From positions 1 to 64,000 of the forward strand of contig CAJUHY010000005.1 of assembly GCA_910585895.1 (NCBI GenBank): 64,000 nucleotides of DNA. The letters are read 5' to 3'. Below, in pieces: positions 63,005 to 64,000 of the stretch. The notes beneath the pieces are model-generated. The model worked only from the letters and a program-made list of their open reading frames with translations. It ran no database searches and was not told where the DNA came from. The position numbers and the translations under genes were made by a program. Origin of the DNA: an uncultured Lachnospiraceae bacterium. GTDB taxonomy: Bacteria; Bacillota; Clostridia; Lachnospirales; Lachnospiraceae. How positions within the stretch are numbered: the stretch's first letter is position 1; the number at the start of each line of letters is the position of its first letter.

Positions 63005-64000
63005 TTATATATTCAATGTCATTCCTGCTGGAATGACCAGAATTGCCAGCACAATTGCCAGCATTATTCCCATCGGCAACAATAACTTTGTGCCAGCCTC
63101 CTCACCCATCTGTCTGGCGTGTGCTTTGCGCTGTTCATATGCCTCCCATTCTTCCTGCTCCAGCAGCCTCTGCATTCCCTGCGCTCCTTTGCGCACATTC
63201 TGTACAATTAACGCTGACAACCTTCGATAAATGCTAAGCTGGCAGCGAATGCCAAAATTCTCATACGCCTGCAGTTCCCCCACACCATCACGGATTTCAT
63301 ATAACGTATTCAACATTTCCTCATAGGCATACCGCTTTTCTATTTGCCCCTGTTCACGCTTTTTCTGATAAGCAAGAGCAATTTTCTCCCAGGCAAGGGA
63401 AATGTTCATGCCGGCTCCTAACAACAGTGAAAACTTACCGACTATACCAGCATAATCTATCATCATCTGTCTCTCCCTTGCTGCTTTTTTACGCCTGTTT
63501 TCTTCCTTTTCCCGAAGAAATATCCCCGCCGCTGCCACTGCCGCCAAAAAAACCATCATCAAACTGCGGTTTACCAATCTCTGACGCCAGACAACCTCCT
63601 TGCCCTCTAACTTATCAGGCAATTTGACATAACTGCAATCTTCCGCCTCGTTCTGCGCAGACACCAGGGCTGTCAATTTCTCCGCAAACTTTTCCTGCGA
63701 AGATTTCTCCCTGGGCAATGCCTGTACCATAAACTGATAGAGACAAGTCTCACCCTGACAGACCAACTCCGCTGTAATTTTCACCAAAGTCGGCTTTTGC
63801 GGCTGCTGATGTAATGTTCCATCTGCATGAAAGATTTCATAGTCAGAAAACTGATACGTTGCCTCCACTGCGCCTTCCTGCAGATATTCCGGCAGGTACA
63901 GGCTCTCTGTCACCTCATCCTTGGAGGGATTGCTGCCAGCAATCAATGTATCCAGCTCCCTCTCTGCCTTTTCCAGACATTTCATTTTCTGCGCCTTTGT
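63005..64000 (-). CDS. Type II secretion F-domain protein, TadC-like (5' end outside window)
   Basis: At least 331 residues are visible. The frame remains open upstream of the ATG at 63985 to the window edge, so the start may lie outside. The C-terminal part is a T2SSF domain (YAGIVGKFSLLLGAGMNISL; IYRRLSALIVQNVRKGAQGM; two final helices in GTKLLLPMGIMLAIVLAILV). One transmembrane helix lies near 146-160 (SLMMVFLAAVAAAGIFL); the N-terminal 140 residues are a beta-type domain before it (QFSDYEIFHADGTLHQQPQK), unlike the usual TadC. It should form the inner-membrane platform of the Flp pilus with TadB. tadA, tadB and tadZ are expected beyond 64000. Confidence 0.88.
   Translation of the reverse strand, partial: TKAQKMKCLEKAERELDTLIAGSNPSKDEVTESLYLPEYLQEGAVEATYQFSDYEIFHADGTLHQQPQKPTLVKITAELVCQGETCLYQFMVQALPREKSSQEKFAEKLTALVSAQNEAEDCSYVKLPDKLEGKEVVWRQRLVNRSLMMVFLAAVAAAGIFLREKEENRRKKAARERQMMIDYAGIVGKFSLLLGAGMNISLAWEKIALAYQKKREQGQIEKRYAYEEMLNTLYEIRDGVGELQAYENFGIRCQLSIYRRLSALIVQNVRKGAQGMQRLLEQEEWEAYEQRKAHARQMGEEAGTKLLLPMGIMLAIVLAILVIPAGMTLNI

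Noticed and set aside
1..64000. tRNA, rRNA, prophage, or complete insertion sequence
   Set aside because: None seen by reading both strands; a covariance-model search could still reveal a small RNA that I cannot detect by eye.

Overview
The window is a chromosomal segment from a low-to-mid GC Firmicute, most likely a gut Lachnospiraceae (Clostridia). The basis is AGGAGG-type ribosome binding sites at almost every gene, sigma-A promoters of TTGACA/TATAAT type, large secreted proteins built from Ig-like, FIVAR and fibronectin repeats, a DUF6382-FHA gene beside a tad pilus locus, and a birA-coaX-dusB-greA-lysS order that I associate with this family from memory. The genus cannot be read from the sequence. 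Nearly all genes are on the minus strand. I saw no tRNA, rRNA, CRISPR array, prophage or complete insertion sequence.

Layout. 1-239: 5' end of rpsJ with its promoter. 541-10298: a foldback element, a repeat-rich lipoprotein, a MATE transporter, a secreted Ig-like protein, a vitamin B6 block (MocR regulator divergent from pdxS-pdxT), a PadR/HAAS membrane cassette and an Rrf2 regulator. 10394-16696: a 2100-residue surface protein with LamG and FIVAR repeats and no visible enzyme domain. 17084-31690: a Ter-type stress cluster with a HAD phosphatase, a Ca2+ P-type ATPase, three TerD paralogues, TelA, a YceG-like protein, a rhomboid protease, a YceG-like/trypsin fusion, a citrate-lyase-like TIM barrel and two phosphoribosyltransferase proteins. 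31720-41124: a ybaK-type gene and the argF-birA-(small ORF)-coaX-dusB-(unknown)-greA-lysS run, in which LysRS carries an extra C-terminal HD domain. 41243-55221: SPFH/NfeD pair, SleB-like wall hydrolase, chemoreceptor, pgi, subtilase, a FIST plus soluble chemoreceptor pair, a murG-type glycosyltransferase, a HIT protein and a flavodoxin-SCP2 fusion. 55531-58275: a fibronectin-type surface protein. 58388-64000: part of a tad (Flp pilus) locus, including a 55-residue Flp pilin gene.

How the genes work together. The Ter cluster combines Ca2+-binding TerD proteins, a Ca2+ pump, TelA/YceG and enzymes of the proposed nucleoside-like biosynthetic module. It adds two proteases, one of them fused to a domain that also occurs three times in the YceG-like protein. 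This is the most promising unusual system here. The FIST protein and the soluble chemoreceptor look like a two-gene intracellular sensory unit.

Small repeats stand out. Two copies of a MITE with 16-bp terminal inverted repeats and 7-bp target duplications sit in the coaX-to-lysS run. A 193-bp foldback element has a possible 10-bp target duplication, and two partial relatives lie elsewhere. A 446-bp near-palindrome abuts dusB, and an 87-bp perfect tandem duplication separates greA from lysS.
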